A stretch of DNA of 64,000 bases from Mycolicibacterium sp. CR10 (GTDB taxonomy: Bacteria > Actinomycetota > Actinomycetes > Mycobacteriales > Mycobacteriaceae). Positions 1 to 9,131 of this stretch are shown here, piece by piece. The stretch is from the NCBI RefSeq assembly GCF_005222675.1, contig NZ_STGE01000012.1, forward strand, positions 62,001 through 126,000, in the 5' to 3' direction. How positions within the stretch are numbered: position 1 is the stretch's first letter; every line of letters begins with the position of its first letter. Position numbers and translations under genes: made by a program. The notes under the pieces are model-generated. The model did not search any database. It had not been told where the DNA came from and was given only the letters and a program-made list of their open reading frames with translations.

Positions 1-223
1 CCTCGCGGAACGACCGAAAACCCGAGTAGGCCTTGACCATCGTTTCCTGCAGCAGGTCCTCCGCATCGGCCGGATTGCGCGTCATCCGCAGCGCACCGCC
101 GTAGAGCTGGTCGAGCATCGGGATGGCATCCCGTTCGAACCGGGCCGTCAGCTCGGCGTCGGTTTCCTCCGGTTTGTCTTCCTCGAGAATCGCGTCTGAG
201 GCCAGTCCATCGGTGTCGGTCAT
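1..223 (-). CDS. sigH: ECF sigma factor SigH (N-terminal part, cut by window edge)
   Basis: Stress sigma factor that directs RNA polymerase to heat and thiol-oxidative stress promoters, controlled by the anti-sigma factor RshA in mycobacteria. Translating the reverse strand from the ATG at 223 gives about 74 residues, including [18 protein letters not shown] and [14 protein letters not shown], the start of sigma region 2, which I recognise as mycobacterial SigH. The rest of region 2, region 4 and any downstream rshA lie beyond the left edge. An in-frame GTG lies four codons upstream; the ATG fits the family start. A SigH-type promoter lies about 80 bases upstream. Codon and base use look native. 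Confidence 0.93.
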   Translation of the reverse strand, partial: MTDTDGLASDAILEEDKPEETDAELTARFERDAIPMLDQLYGGALRMTRNPADAEDLLQETMVKAYSGFRSFRE

Positions 224-305
224 CGTGGGGAACACCGTCCCTTCTGTAGCGGCGCCACCAATCACGTCCAGCAGAATCACTGGACGTACAGGGGCCTCCA
301 TGGCC

Positions 306-330
306 AACGCTGGCACCATATGCCCCTTCC
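306..330 (-). promoter_or_regulatory. Candidate SigH-type autoregulatory promoter of sigH
   Basis: Reading the minus strand there is GGAA (327-330), an 18-base spacer, then GTT (306-308). This fits the mycobacterial SigH consensus GGAA-N(17-20)-GTT. It would start transcription about 75 bases before the sigH ATG, consistent with the known autoregulation of sigH. The motif is short, so a chance match is possible. Confidence 0.5.
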
Positions 331-473
331 GCAGATCCTAGAGGTTGCGACCGACTACTTTCTCTGACCAGCCGTGCACCTTCCACAGCTGTGCTCAACA
401 ACAGCGCCGACGGTGCGCATATTTCCCGGTCGTCGGGCCGGGCACCCGGGTTCTGCGGCGCTACTCTTTGCCG

Positions 474-962
474 GTGGCACGGGCAGCGACTCCGGCGATC
501 ACGGCATTGGTGGCCGCGGGGGTGACGCACACCGTGGTGCAGTACCGCCATGATCCGCGCAGCGATTCGTTCGGCGAAGAGGCCGTCCACCAGCTCGCGC
601 AGGACGGATTCGTGGCCGAACAGATCTTCAAGACCCTCGTGGTGGCCCTGCCCACTGGGCTGGCCGTCGCGGTACTTCCAGTGCCGTCGATGCTGTCGCT
701 GAAGGCTGCCGCGGCAGCGCTGGGGGCAGCGAAGGCGACGATGGCCGACCCCGCCGCCGCTCAGCGTTCGACCGGGTACGTGGTCGGTGGCATCTCGCCG
801 CTCGGCCAGCGCAAGCCGCTGCCGACAGTCGTCGACTCCACGGCCCTGCAGTGGGACCGGGTGCTGTGCAGCGCAGGTAAGCGCGGCTGGGATGTCGCCC
901 TGGACCCGCGAGACCTGGTTCGTCTCACCAAGGCGGTCACCGCCGATATCCGCGCGGAATAG
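474..962 (+). CDS. YbaK/ProX-type aminoacyl-tRNA deacylase
   Basis: Probable Cys-tRNA(Pro)/Cys-tRNA deacylase that clears mischarged tRNA in the cytoplasm. The about 162-residue product has the YbaK fold signatures: the segment around EQIFKTLVV with the conserved lysine, and the late block GGISPLGQRKPLPTVVD. The reading frame is open far upstream, but the family N-terminus (ATPAITALVAAGV) points to the GTG at 474 or the TTG at 468. No clear ribosome binding site separates the two. It lies one base before the GTG that precedes the next SDR gene, so the two are probably co-transcribed. From memory, the M. tuberculosis counterpart is split (Rv3224A/B); here the frame is intact. Confidence 0.8.
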   Translation: MARAATPAITALVAAGVTHTVVQYRHDPRSDSFGEEAVHQLAQDGFVAEQIFKTLVVALPTGLAVAVLPVPSMLSLKAAAAALGAAKATMADPAAAQRSTGYVVGGISPLGQRKPLPTVVDSTALQWDRVLCSAGKRGWDVALDPRDLVRLTKAVTADIRAE

Positions 963-972
963 GGTGATGCTC

Positions 973-1818
973 ATGTCACTCGCGGGAAAAACCATGTTCA
1001 TCTCCGGAGCCAGCCGCGGTATCGGCCTGGCGATCGCCAAGCGCGTCGCCGCCGACGGCGCCAACATCGCGCTGCTCGCCAAGACCGCCGAGCCCCATCC
1101 GAAGCTTCCGGGCACCGTCTACACCGCGGCCAAGGAGATCGAGGAGGCCGGCGGTCAGGCGCTGCCGATCGTCGGGGACGTCCGTGACGGCGACTCGGTG
1201 ACCGCCGCCGTGGCCAAGGCCGTCGAACAGTTCGGCGCCATCGACATGTGCGTGAACAACGCCTCGGCGATCAACCTGGGCTCCATCGAAGAGGTGCCGC
1301 TCAAGCGCTTCGACCTGATGAACGGCATCCAGGTGCGTGGCACCTACTCGGTGTCACAGGCCTGCCTGCCGCACATGAAGGGCCGCGAGAACCCCCACGT
1401 CCTCACGCTGTCGCCGCCGATCCTGCTCGAATCGAAATGGCTCAAGCCCACCCCCTACATGATGGCAAAGTTCGGGATGACGTTGTGCGCCTTGGGGATT
1501 GCCGAGGAGATGCGGGAAGCTGGCATCGCCTCCAACACCCTGTGGCCGCGCACGATGGTGGCGACCGCCGCGGTGCAGAACCTGCTCGGCGGCGACGAGT
1601 CGATGGCGCGGTCCCGCAAGCCCGAGGTGTACTCCGACGCCGCGTACGTCGTGCTGAACAAGCCCGCCAGCTACACCGGCAACACGCTGCTGTGCGAGGA
1701 CGTGCTGCTGGAATCGGGCGTCACCGACCTGTCGGCCTATGACTGCATCCCGGGGTCCGACCTGGGCGTCGACTTCTGGGTGGAGGGCGCCAACCCGCCG
1801 GGCTACACCGGGCCCTAG
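973..1818 (+). CDS. Short-chain dehydrogenase/reductase (Rv3224-like, HSDL2 type)
   Basis: NAD(P)-dependent oxidoreductase of the SDR superfamily; substrate unknown. The 281-residue protein has the Rossmann glycine motif SGASRGIG (residues about 11-18), the NNAS motif, and an active-site Tyr-x-x-x-Lys in PYMMAKFG. I chose the ATG giving MSLAGKTMF because it matches the family; GTG and ATG codons 6-9 bases upstream are alternatives. It follows the YbaK gene by about 10 bases. The stop codon TAG lies at the first base of a 15-bp direct duplication belonging to the adjacent palindromic element, so the repeat may have supplied the gene end. Confidence 0.9.
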   Translation: MSLAGKTMFISGASRGIGLAIAKRVAADGANIALLAKTAEPHPKLPGTVYTAAKEIEEAGGQALPIVGDVRDGDSVTAAVAKAVEQFGAIDMCVNNASAINLGSIEEVPLKRFDLMNGIQVRGTYSVSQACLPHMKGRENPHVLTLSPPILLESKWLKPTPYMMAKFGMTLCALGIAEEMREAGIASNTLWPRTMVATAAVQNLLGGDESMARSRKPEVYSDAAYVVLNKPASYTGNTLLCEDVLLESGVTDLSAYDCIPGSDLGVDFWVEGANPPGYTGP

Positions 1819-1849
1819 CTTCTGCCGCGGGCCGTAGCTTCTGCCGCGG
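1816..1849. repeat. Direct duplication of the left arm of palindrome A1
   Basis: TAGCTTCTGCCGCGG occurs at 1816-1830 and again at 1835-1849, a 19-base period. The second copy runs into the left arm of the palindrome at 1842-1908. The first copy contains the stop codon of the SDR gene. A similar duplicated arm end is seen at 17229-17267 beside an unrelated palindrome. Confidence 0.85.
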
Positions 1850-1908
1850 AATAGCATTCCTGGCTGTAAATCGGCCAGATCTACAACCCGGAATGCTATT
1901 CCGCGGCA
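1842..1908. repeat. Solo palindromic element, family A (A1)
   Basis: A 67-bp interrupted palindrome between two convergent genes. The outer arm TGCCGCGGAATAGCATTCC (1842-1860) is repeated perfectly in inverse orientation at 1890-1908. The inner part is an imperfect continuation (GGCTGTAAATC against its inverse) around a central GGCC at 1873-1876. The arm matches the terminal inverted repeats of the DUF559 element at 48675-49663 except for one base (AGCATTCC here, AGCGTTCC there). It could act as a two-way terminator and could be a non-autonomous, MITE-like relative of that element. Confidence 0.9.
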
Positions 1909-1921
1909 CATAGTTTCGCGC

Positions 1922-3463
1922 TCAGCGGTCCCGCGGCTTCAGGCCGACGCGTCGGACACCACGGCCCGCGGCGGCCCGGATGACGCCGGTGAACAGTCGC
2001 GTCTTGCGACGCGAGTAGGGATACCAGTTCACCTCGCGCGCCTGCGTCGGGATGCGCGGCGCCGTGATCGCTTGTGGGCGGCAGTATTTCAGAATGCCTT
2101 CGGCGGCGCCGTTTCGGGATCCGATGCCGGAGTCCTTCCACCCGGGCATCGGGAGCGCGAAACTGAAGCCGTTGGCCAGCACGTCGTTGATGTTCACCGC
2201 GCCCGCCTCCAGTCGGCGCGCGACGCGCTCGCCGCGCGCCAGATCGCTCGTCCACACGCTGGCCGACAACCCGTAGGCCGAGTCGTTGGCCAACCGGATC
2301 GCCTCGGCTTCGTCGGCGACCTTGACCACCGGAAGCGTCGGGCCGAACGTCTCCTCGGACATGCAGGACATCGACTGGTCGACGTTGGCGAGCACTGTCG
2401 GCTCGAAGAACGTGCCCACCCCGGTGGGCCGTCCGCCCGTGGTCACCCGCGCTCCGGCGGCGACGGCGTCGTCGACGTGGCGCGCCACGATGTCACGCTG
2501 CGCAGCGGTGGCCATGGCACCGACGTCGAACCGGTACTTGTCGTCGTCCTTGCCCTGGCGCAGGCCGGCCACCGCCTCGGTGAGCCTCGCGACGAACTCG
2601 TCGTACACCGGCGCCTCGACGTAGACGCGTTCCACCGAGACACACACCTGGCCGGAGTTGAACATGCCGCCCCAGGCGATGCCCGCGGCCGCGCGTTCCA
2701 GGTCGGCGTCGGCCAGCACGATCGCCGGATCCTTGCCTCCGAGCTCCAGACTGCATGGGATCAGGCGCTCGGCGCACGCCACGGCGACCTTGCGGCCGGT
2801 GGCCGTCGAGCCGGTGAAGTGCACGCAGTCGGCGTTGGCGATCACCGCGGCGCCGGTCTCGGCGTAACCGGTGGTCAGCGCCAGCACCGGCGGCGCGCCG
2901 ATCTCGGTCCAGCCGCGGGCGAACTCCGCCGCGCTCAGCGGCGTCACCTCCGACGGCTTCAGCAGCACCGCCGCCCCGGCCGCCAGCGGTGCCACCCCGT
3001 CGAGGGCGACGTTCAGCAGCGGGAAGTTCCACGGGATGATCAGGCCGACGACCGGGTAGGGACGATGCGTGGTGGTCAGGCGCTTAACCTTCCCCAGCGG
3101 GCTGTGCGACGGCGGATGACGGTCAGCGAGGAACTTCTCGGCGTTGCCCGCCCAGTACTTCAGCAGGTCGGCACACAGCGGCGGCTCCATCACCGCCTCG
3201 GTTCTCGGCTTGCCGGTCTCGGACTGCAGGACGTCGCTCAGGTGCTCGGCGTTGTCCAGGATCCAGTCCTGCAGCTTCAGCAGCCACGGTTTCCGGCCAT
3301 TGGGGCCGAGCGCCTCCCATTCGGGCTGCGCCAGGCGCAGGGCGGCGGCCTTGGCGGCGACGGTGTCGGGGCTGTCGATGGGAACGGAGCCGACGACGGA
3401 GCCATCGGCGGGGTTGCGCACGGTGATGGAAGTGATCGCAGGAGCGGCCTGCACATCGGTCAT
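1922..3463 (-). CDS. NAD(P)-dependent aldehyde dehydrogenase family protein
   Basis: Oxidises an aldehyde to the acid; substrate not evident, with succinate-semialdehyde-type enzymes the nearest in style. The roughly 513-residue protein shows the family landmarks in order: IIPWNFPLLN, KPSEVTPL, FTGSTATGRKVA (cofactor loop), the general-base Glu in LELGGKDPAIV, and the catalytic Cys in SGQVCVSVERVYV. The ATG at 3463 is taken as the start. The frame continues to a GTG at 3487, and neither start has a convincing ribosome site. The gene converges on the SDR gene with palindrome A1 between them. The C-terminal tail is basic and about 40 residues past the usual end, as in several actinobacterial members. 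Confidence 0.9.
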   Translation of the reverse strand: MTDVQAAPAITSITVRNPADGSVVGSVPIDSPDTVAAKAAALRLAQPEWEALGPNGRKPWLLKLQDWILDNAEHLSDVLQSETGKPRTEAVMEPPLCADLLKYWAGNAEKFLADRHPPSHSPLGKVKRLTTTHRPYPVVGLIIPWNFPLLNVALDGVAPLAAGAAVLLKPSEVTPLSAAEFARGWTEIGAPPVLALTTGYAETGAAVIANADCVHFTGSTATGRKVAVACAERLIPCSLELGGKDPAIVLADADLERAAAGIAWGGMFNSGQVCVSVERVYVEAPVYDEFVARLTEAVAGLRQGKDDDKYRFDVGAMATAAQRDIVARHVDDAVAAGARVTTGGRPTGVGTFFEPTVLANVDQSMSCMSEETFGPTLPVVKVADEAEAIRLANDSAYGLSASVWTSDLARGERVARRLEAGAVNINDVLANGFSFALPMPGWKDSGIGSRNGAAEGILKYCRPQAITAPRIPTQAREVNWYPYSRRKTRLFTGVIRAAAGRGVRRVGLKPRDR

Positions 3464-3519
3464 CTCCGCAGTATCGACCCGTGACACGGCCGCCGACAGG
3501 GTGTTGGGCTACTTGCTTT

Positions 3520-4254
3520 TCAGGTGACCCGCGACGGTTTGCCGAACCGGGCGGGAACCCCAGGCGAGAACAGCGCCCGCAGCCTCGGGCCGGCGGGGGT
3601 GACACCGGCAGCGGCCACCAATTCGTCGTCGAGTTCCTCGATTTCGGCCGCGTGCAGCGTCCACGTCGGGTGCTCGTTGGGCATCCACCAGGTGCGGCCC
3701 GCGATCCGGGTGTGCGCGCCCCAGCGCGCGGTCAGCCACACCTCCAAGGGTGTCGGATCCACGGCCGCGCCGATGCTCAGGGTGACCCGGCTGCGCAGGC
3801 CCTGGTGCGGCCAGCGCCGCACGCTGACGTAGGAGATGCCGTCGGGTGAGCGGGTGACGCGCATCTTCGCCCACGTGTAGGGCACCCCGAGCGCCGCCCG
3901 GGTCACCGGGACCACGGCGAGCCGCTGCGTCTCCAGCGAGCGGAACAGCACGCCGTGCCTGCCGGCGTCGTCGACGGAGTACAGCCGGACGTTGGTCTCG
4001 GCGAACGTCCCGAAGTACGGCAGCGGAAGCCACGAGCCCACCCTGGTGTGGCGCATCACGAACGGCACCAGCGCGACGTAGGTGTAGCCGTCGGCGAACA
4101 CATCCGGGCGGGTGCCGGCAGGAAAGAGGTGCGCGACGCTGCGTGGGTCAACCGGCCAGTGCACGAAAGTGAGGTCCGCCCAGAACTGATCGAACGTCAC
4201 CGGCGGTGGCAACGGCGGCGCGATCGGGCTGACGCCAGAGGGCTCACCGTTCAC
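3520..4254 (-). CDS. DUF2071 (YqjF-like) protein
   Basis: Conserved protein of unknown function, about 244 residues. I recognise the DUF2071/YqjF pattern: an opening TFDQFWADLTFVHWPVD, the middle block FGTFAETNVRLY, and VRRWPHQGLRSRV. No catalytic motif or membrane segment is visible. The open frame extends to an ATG at 4281, but that would overlap the divergent methyltransferase start at 4280, so I prefer the GTG at 4254. The two genes then share about 25 bases between starts and must use overlapping or leaderless promoters. Confidence 0.75.
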   Translation of the reverse strand: MNGEPSGVSPIAPPLPPPVTFDQFWADLTFVHWPVDPRSVAHLFPAGTRPDVFADGYTYVALVPFVMRHTRVGSWLPLPYFGTFAETNVRLYSVDDAGRHGVLFRSLETQRLAVVPVTRAALGVPYTWAKMRVTRSPDGISYVSVRRWPHQGLRSRVTLSIGAAVDPTPLEVWLTARWGAHTRIAGRTWWMPNEHPTWTLHAAEIEELDDELVAAAGVTPAGPRLRALFSPGVPARFGKPSRVT

Positions 4255-4279
4255 TCCGCCATCGTGGCACGCTGGATTC

Positions 4280-5056
4280 ATGTCCTTGCCCGCAATGTGG
4301 TCCGCCGGCCGTTACGAGACCGTCGGTCTCCGCATCGCCCACATCGCCGAGGACGTCGTCGACGCCGTCGGTCGGCGACGACCACTGCCCGGGGCGGCCG
4401 TGGTCGACCTCGCGTGCGGCACCGGCAGCGCCGCGTTGGCGGCCGCGGCCCGCGGCGCCCTCGTCACCGGTGTGGACATCACCCCCGACCTGATGGCGAT
4501 CGCAGCCGCCAAGGACGGCGGCGGATCGGTGACCTGGGTGACGGCCGACGCCTCGGACACCGGACTGCCTGGCGGTGCGTTCGACGCGGTGGTGTCCAAC
4601 ATGGGCGTCGTGTTCGTCGAGCCGCAGGCCCAGGTCGCAGAGATCGCCCGCCTGCTGGCCCCGGGCGGCACCGTGGCCTTTTCCGCGTGGGTGCGTGCCG
4701 ACGTCAACCCGCTCTTCGACCCTGTCATCGCGGTGCTCGGCCCGCCGCCGGACCGTGGCTTCACACCTGACCAGTGGGGGGATCCGGCGATCGTCACAGC
4801 CCGGCTCGCCGTCGAGTTCGACGACATCGCACTCCAATCAGGCTCGCACACTTGGGAATTCGCATCACATGCCGAGGCGATGACGTTCGTGGTCGACGAG
4901 TCGCCGATGCACCTGGCGGTCTTCGAGCGGGCGCAGGGCCCGCAGCGGGACGCGCTGATCGCCGCGTTCGACGACGCGATGCGCGCGCACACCGACAGCC
5001 GAGGCGGCGTGTCGTTCGACTCGCCCTACGCCGTGGTGACGGCCACCCGCCGCTGA
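4280..5056 (+). CDS. Class I SAM-dependent methyltransferase
   Basis: Predicted cytoplasmic S-adenosylmethionine methyltransferase, 258 residues, substrate unknown. Motif I is VVDLACGTGSAALAAAARG with the acidic residue of motif II in VTGVDITPDL; the post-I region FDAVVSNMGVVFVEPQAQVAEIARLLAPGG follows the UbiE/COQ5 style. The start ATG has an alternative ATG five codons in. It is divergent from the DUF2071 gene and ends four bases before the convergent SRAP gene, so the two share a very short terminator region. Confidence 0.85.
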   Translation: MSLPAMWSAGRYETVGLRIAHIAEDVVDAVGRRRPLPGAAVVDLACGTGSAALAAAARGALVTGVDITPDLMAIAAAKDGGGSVTWVTADASDTGLPGGAFDAVVSNMGVVFVEPQAQVAEIARLLAPGGTVAFSAWVRADVNPLFDPVIAVLGPPPDRGFTPDQWGDPAIVTARLAVEFDDIALQSGSHTWEFASHAEAMTFVVDESPMHLAVFERAQGPQRDALIAAFDDAMRAHTDSRGGVSFDSPYAVVTATRR

Positions 5057-5060
5057 CCGG

Positions 5061-5837
5061 TCAGAGAAGCACTCCCTGCTCCGGCTCGGGTTCGGCGGGC
5101 TCGATGAGCTCCGGCCCGTTGTTGCGGATGCTGTTCACCAGGCGCGACACCTCGCGGATCTCAATGCGGTCGAGGTCGCCATGGCCGCGCAGCAGGCCTT
5201 CGTCGACCGGCGCGTCCGGGTCCAGCCAGCGGTCCCAGTCGCGCTCGCTGATCGTCAGCGGCATCCGGTCGTGGATGTCGGAGAGGTGAGCGGCCGCATC
5301 GGTGGTGATGATGGTGCAGCTCAGCAGCGGCGCGGTTCCCTCAGCCGAGTCCTTGGGCCGCCACGTCGACCACAGGCCGGCCATGAACAGCGGTTCGCCG
5401 TCGCCGGCGTACATGTAGAACGGCGTCTTGGGCGCCTTCTTACCCGACGCCAGCTCGCCGTTGGGCCGCCATTCGTACCACCCGTCCATCGGCACCAGGC
5501 ACCGCTTGCTCTTGACCGACGAGCGGAACGCCGGCGATGTGGTCACCTTGTCGGATCGGGCGTTGATCAGCAGCGGGCCCTTGGTGTCCGGACCGCCGTC
5601 AGCGGTGGTCTTGGCCCATACCGGAACCAGGCCCCAGCGCATCGACCGCACCCGGCGGCTGGATTCGTCGTCGGGGTCGGTGTGGCGTTTGACCACGACG
5701 CTGACCGTCGTGGTCGGAGCCACGTTGTAGTTCGGCGCCGGAACACCGGAGGACGCGCTCCCTGTGGCTTCGTCGAGGGCCTTGATCTTCTCGGCCAGCA
5801 GCGCCGGATCGGTGGTCACCGCGAATCGCCCGCACAT
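5061..5837 (-). CDS. SRAP (HMCES/YedK) abasic-site DNA-protein crosslink protein
   Basis: Rv3226c homologue. SRAP proteins bind abasic sites in single-stranded DNA through a covalent thiazolidine link made by Cys2, shielding them at replication forks. Starting at the ATG at 5837 gives MCGRFAVT, placing the essential Cys directly after the initiator Met, which fixes this start although the frame is open further upstream. Other conserved features are APNYNVAPTT, the NARSD(K) loop (INARSDKVTTSPAF), CLVPMDGWYEW and the late HDRMPLT. Length 258 residues is normal. It is divergent from aroA. Confidence 0.93.
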   Translation of the reverse strand: MCGRFAVTTDPALLAEKIKALDEATGSASSGVPAPNYNVAPTTTVSVVVKRHTDPDDESSRRVRSMRWGLVPVWAKTTADGGPDTKGPLLINARSDKVTTSPAFRSSVKSKRCLVPMDGWYEWRPNGELASGKKAPKTPFYMYAGDGEPLFMAGLWSTWRPKDSAEGTAPLLSCTIITTDAAAHLSDIHDRMPLTISERDWDRWLDPDAPVDEGLLRGHGDLDRIEIREVSRLVNSIRNNGPELIEPAEPEPEQGVLL

Positions 5838-5882
5838 AGTCCCCATGGTGGCAGAAACCGGTGACAAGCAAGAATGGGAACC

Positions 5883-7187
5883 GTGAGTACCTGGCCGGCC
5901 CCGTCGACCGCAACACCCGTGCACGCCACCGTCACCGTGCCGGGTTCGAAGTCACAGACGAACCGGGCGCTGGTACTCGCGGCGCTGGCCGTGCCGCAGG
6001 GCTCCTCGACGGTCAGCGGCGCACTGCGCAGCCGCGACACCGACCTGATGATCGGCGCGCTGCAGGCGCTCGGCATCAGCGTCGCAGCGTCCGACACCGA
6101 CGACACGGAGTTGACCGTCAGCGGATCGCTCGCCCCGCCGCCCGGCGTGCGCATCGACTGCGGTCTGGCGGGCACGGTATTGCGCTTCGTTCCCCCGCTC
6201 GCCGCCCTGAGCACCGAGACGGTCACCTTCGACGGTGACGAGCAGGCCCGCTCCCGCCCGATCGCGCCGCTGCTCGACGGGCTGCGCGGCGTGGGTGTCG
6301 GCATCGACGGCGACAGCCTGCCGTTCGCGGTCCGGGGCACCGGAGCGGTGCGCGGCGGCATCACCGAGATCGACGCGTCGGGGTCCTCGCAGTTCGTCTC
6401 GGGCCTGCTGCTGTCGGGCGCCGCCTTCACCGACGGGCTGACAATCGTGCACACCGGCGAGTCGGTACCGTCGGCACCGCACGTGGCCATGACGGTGTCG
6501 ATGCTGCGCGACGCCGGAGTCGACGTCGACGATTCCGAGCCCGCCCGCTGGCACGTCTCCCCCGGCCCCATCGCCGCGCGGCACTGGGTCATCGAGCCCG
6601 ACCTGTCGAACTCGGTGCCGTTCCTCGCCGCCGCCGTGGTCAGCGGCGGCACGGTCCGGGTCATGGGCTGGCCGCCGGTCAGCACGCAGCCGGCCGACTC
6701 CATCCTCTCGATCCTGGAGAGCTTCGGTTCGATTGTGCGTCAAGGTGATTCACATCTGGAAGTGCAGGGAACGGCGGACTACGACGGCATCGACGTCGAC
6801 CTGCGCGACGTCGGCGAGCTCACCCCGTCGGTCGCTGCGCTGGCCGCACTGGCCGCGCCAGGGTCGGTGTCCCAGCTCCGCGGCATCGCGCACCTGCGCG
6901 GTCATGAAACCGATCGGCTGGCCGCGTTGTCCACTGAGATCAACCGCCTCGGCGGCCGGTGCGAAGAGACCCCGGACGGCCTGACCATCACCGCGCAACC
7001 GCTGCACGCCGGGGTCTGGCGGTCTTACGCCGATCACCGGATGGCGACCGCAGGGGCGATCGTCGGCCTGCGGGTCCCCGGCGTGGAGGTGGAGGACATC
7101 GGCACCACCGCCAAGACACTGCCCGGCTTCCCCGACATGTGGGCCGACATGCTGGCGGGCCAGACAGACGTCGAGGTCAGCGTTTGA
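5883..7187 (+). CDS. aroA: 3-phosphoshikimate 1-carboxyvinyltransferase (EPSP synthase)
   Basis: Sixth step of the shikimate pathway: shikimate-3-phosphate plus phosphoenolpyruvate to EPSP. The 434-residue protein has the substrate loop [16 protein letters not shown] near residue 20, [51 protein letters not shown] and the C-terminal [12 protein letters not shown]. The GTG at 5883 is preferred over the ATG three codons earlier because of alignment with the family N-terminus TWPAP. The stop overlaps the rsgA start, so the two are an operon as in other mycobacteria. Confidence 0.96.
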   Translation: MSTWPAPSTATPVHATVTVPGSKSQTNRALVLAALAVPQGSSTVSGALRSRDTDLMIGALQALGISVAASDTDDTELTVSGSLAPPPGVRIDCGLAGTVLRFVPPLAALSTETVTFDGDEQARSRPIAPLLDGLRGVGVGIDGDSLPFAVRGTGAVRGGITEIDASGSSQFVSGLLLSGAAFTDGLTIVHTGESVPSAPHVAMTVSMLRDAGVDVDDSEPARWHVSPGPIAARHWVIEPDLSNSVPFLAAAVVSGGTVRVMGWPPVSTQPADSILSILESFGSIVRQGDSHLEVQGTADYDGIDVDLRDVGELTPSVAALAALAAPGSVSQLRGIAHLRGHETDRLAALSTEINRLGGRCEETPDGLTITAQPLHAGVWRSYADHRMATAGAIVGLRVPGVEVEDIGTTAKTLPGFPDMWADMLAGQTDVEVSV

Positions 7188-8164
7188 GCCCACGCGAGTA
7201 CGACGAGTCCGATGTCCGGGTGCGCCCCGGTCGGGGCTCGCGGCCGCGGACCAAGACCCGACCGGAGCACGCCGACGCGGAGCACGCCATGGTGGTCGCC
7301 GTGGACCGGGGCCGCTGGGGATGCGTACTCGGGGGCGACCCCGCCCGCCGGGTGACGGCGATGCGGGCCCGTGAGTTGGGGCGCACGCCGATCGTCGTCG
7401 GTGACGAGGTCGATATCGTCGGCGACCTCTCCGGCCAGACCGACACGCTGGCGCGCATCGTGCGCCGCGGGAAACGCCGAACGGTGCTGCGCCGCACCGC
7501 CGACGACACCGACCCGGCCGAGCGCATCTTCGTGGCCAACGCCGACCAGCTGCTGATCGTCGTGGCCCTGGCCGACCCGCCGCCGAGGGCGGGCCTGGTC
7601 GAGCGCACGTTGATCGCCGCCTACGCCGGCGGGCTGAAGCCCATCCTGTGCCTGACCAAGACCGACCTCGCGTCGCCCGAGGCGTTCGCCGCGCAGTTCT
7701 CCGACCTCGATCTCACCATCGTCACCGCGGGCCGTGGTGACCCGCTGCAGGAGATCGAGTCGCTGCTGGCCGACAAGGTCACCGCGCTGCTCGGCCATTC
7801 CGGGGTGGGCAAGTCCACCTTGGTGAATCGCCTTGTCCCCGAGGCGGAACGAGCGACGGGCGTGGTGACCGACATCGGCAGGGGCCGACACACATCCACC
7901 CAGTCGGTGGCGCTGCCGTTGGCGTTCGGGGGGTGGGTGATCGACACGCCGGGCATCCGGTCCTTCGGCCTGGCGCACATCGAGCCCGATGACGTCGTGG
8001 TGGCGTTCTCCGACCTGGCGGAGGCCATCAAGGACTGCCCGAGGGGGTGCGGGCACATGGGCCCGCCCGCGGATCCGGAATGCGCGCTCGACGGACTGAC
8101 CGGGCCCGCCGTGAGCCGGGTCGACGCGGCCCGCAGGCTGCTCGCGGCGCTGCGGGAAGCCTGA
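7184..8164 (+). CDS. rsgA: Ribosome small subunit-dependent GTPase RsgA
   Basis: Circularly permuted GTPase that helps late maturation of the 30S subunit; Rv3228 homologue, 326 residues. Motif order is permuted as expected: G4 LTKTDL, then G1 [10 protein letters not shown]2/G3 region RGRHTSTQ and [10 protein letters not shown]. The C-terminal zinc site is [16 protein letters not shown]. The TTG at 7184 overlaps the aroA TGA by four bases and gives [13 protein letters not shown], matching the family; earlier frame sequence is only aroA shadow. Translational coupling with aroA is likely. Confidence 0.94.
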   Translation: MSPREYDESDVRVRPGRGSRPRTKTRPEHADAEHAMVVAVDRGRWGCVLGGDPARRVTAMRARELGRTPIVVGDEVDIVGDLSGQTDTLARIVRRGKRRTVLRRTADDTDPAERIFVANADQLLIVVALADPPPRAGLVERTLIAAYAGGLKPILCLTKTDLASPEAFAAQFSDLDLTIVTAGRGDPLQEIESLLADKVTALLGHSGVGKSTLVNRLVPEAERATGVVTDIGRGRHTSTQSVALPLAFGGWVIDTPGIRSFGLAHIEPDDVVVAFSDLAEAIKDCPRGCGHMGPPADPECALDGLTGPAVSRVDAARRLLAALREA

Positions 8165-8261
8165 GCACCGACGACGATGTTGTGACATCGCGAAAGAGGG
8201 CCGCCGCAAGGGTTTGCAGCGTCGGCCCACCGGGCACGCTGAACGCCGAAGGAGGGCAACA

Positions 8262-9110
8262 ATGAGCACCACACCCACGATCGAACTGAACGACGGCACC
8301 CGGATCCCCCAGCTGGGGTTCGGTGTGTTCCAAATCCCGCCGGAGGAGACCGCGGCGGCGGTGAAGACCGCTCTGGACATCGGTTACCGCCACATCGACA
8401 CCGCGGAGATGTACCAGAACGAGAAGGGCGTCGGCGAGGGCATCCGGGACTCCGGTATCGACCGCGCCGAGGTCTACGTCACCAGCAAGCTCAACAATGG
8501 ATTCCACGAACCCGATGACGCGCGGCGCGCGATCGACGAGACGCTGGCCGCTCTGGGATTCGACTACGTCGACCTGTTCCTGATCCACTGGCCGCTGCCC
8601 ACCCTCTACAAGGGCGACTTCGTGTCGACGTGGAAGACGTTGGAGGAGTTCACCAAGGACGGCCGCGCTCGCAGCATCGGCGTGTCCAACTTCCAGGTCG
8701 CCCATCTGCAGAGGCTCGCCGAGGAGACCGGGACGGTGCCCGCGGTGAACCAGATCGAGGTCCACCCGTACTTCGTCAACGATGAGGTACGCGCGTACGG
8801 CCAGCAGCACGGCATCGCGACCGAGGCGTGGTCGCCGATTGCTCAGGGCAAGGTGCTCGACGACCCGGTGATCACGCGGATCGCGGAGGCCACCGGCAAG
8901 TCACCGGCTCAGGTGGTGCTGCGCTGGCATATTCAGCGCGGCGACATCGTGTTCCCGAAATCGGTGACGCTGCAACGCATCAAGGACAACTTTGCGCTGT
9001 TCGACTTCGAACTCGGCAGCGACGACGTCGACGCGATCTCCGGCCTCGATCGCGGTGAGGACGGTCGCACCGGCCCGAACCCGGACACGTTCGACTACAT
9101 CCCGAGCTAG
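8262..9110 (+). CDS. Aldo/keto reductase (AKR5-type)
   Basis: NADPH-dependent carbonyl reductase of the 2,5-diketo-D-gluconate reductase type, resembling Rv2971; the natural substrate is unknown and methylglyoxal-like aldehydes are plausible. The 282-residue TIM barrel has the catalytic tetrad Asp46, Tyr51 (HIDTAEMYQNE), Lys76 (TSKL) and His109 (LIHW), plus NQIEVHPYF and the C-terminal cofactor segment IVFPKSVTLQRIKDN. A strong GGAGGG six bases before the ATG sets the start. It is about 100 bases after rsgA and convergent with desA3. Confidence 0.92.
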   Translation: MSTTPTIELNDGTRIPQLGFGVFQIPPEETAAAVKTALDIGYRHIDTAEMYQNEKGVGEGIRDSGIDRAEVYVTSKLNNGFHEPDDARRAIDETLAALGFDYVDLFLIHWPLPTLYKGDFVSTWKTLEEFTKDGRARSIGVSNFQVAHLQRLAEETGTVPAVNQIEVHPYFVNDEVRAYGQQHGIATEAWSPIAQGKVLDDPVITRIAEATGKSPAQVVLRWHIQRGDIVFPKSVTLQRIKDNFALFDFELGSDDVDAISGLDRGEDGRTGPNPDTFDYIPS

Positions 9111-9131
9111 TTCCGCCCCAGCTAGTTGCGC

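Noticed and set aside
2072..3484. 470-codon plus-strand frame opposite the aldehyde dehydrogenase
   Set aside because: Antisense shadow; the minus-strand frame has all ALDH motifs.
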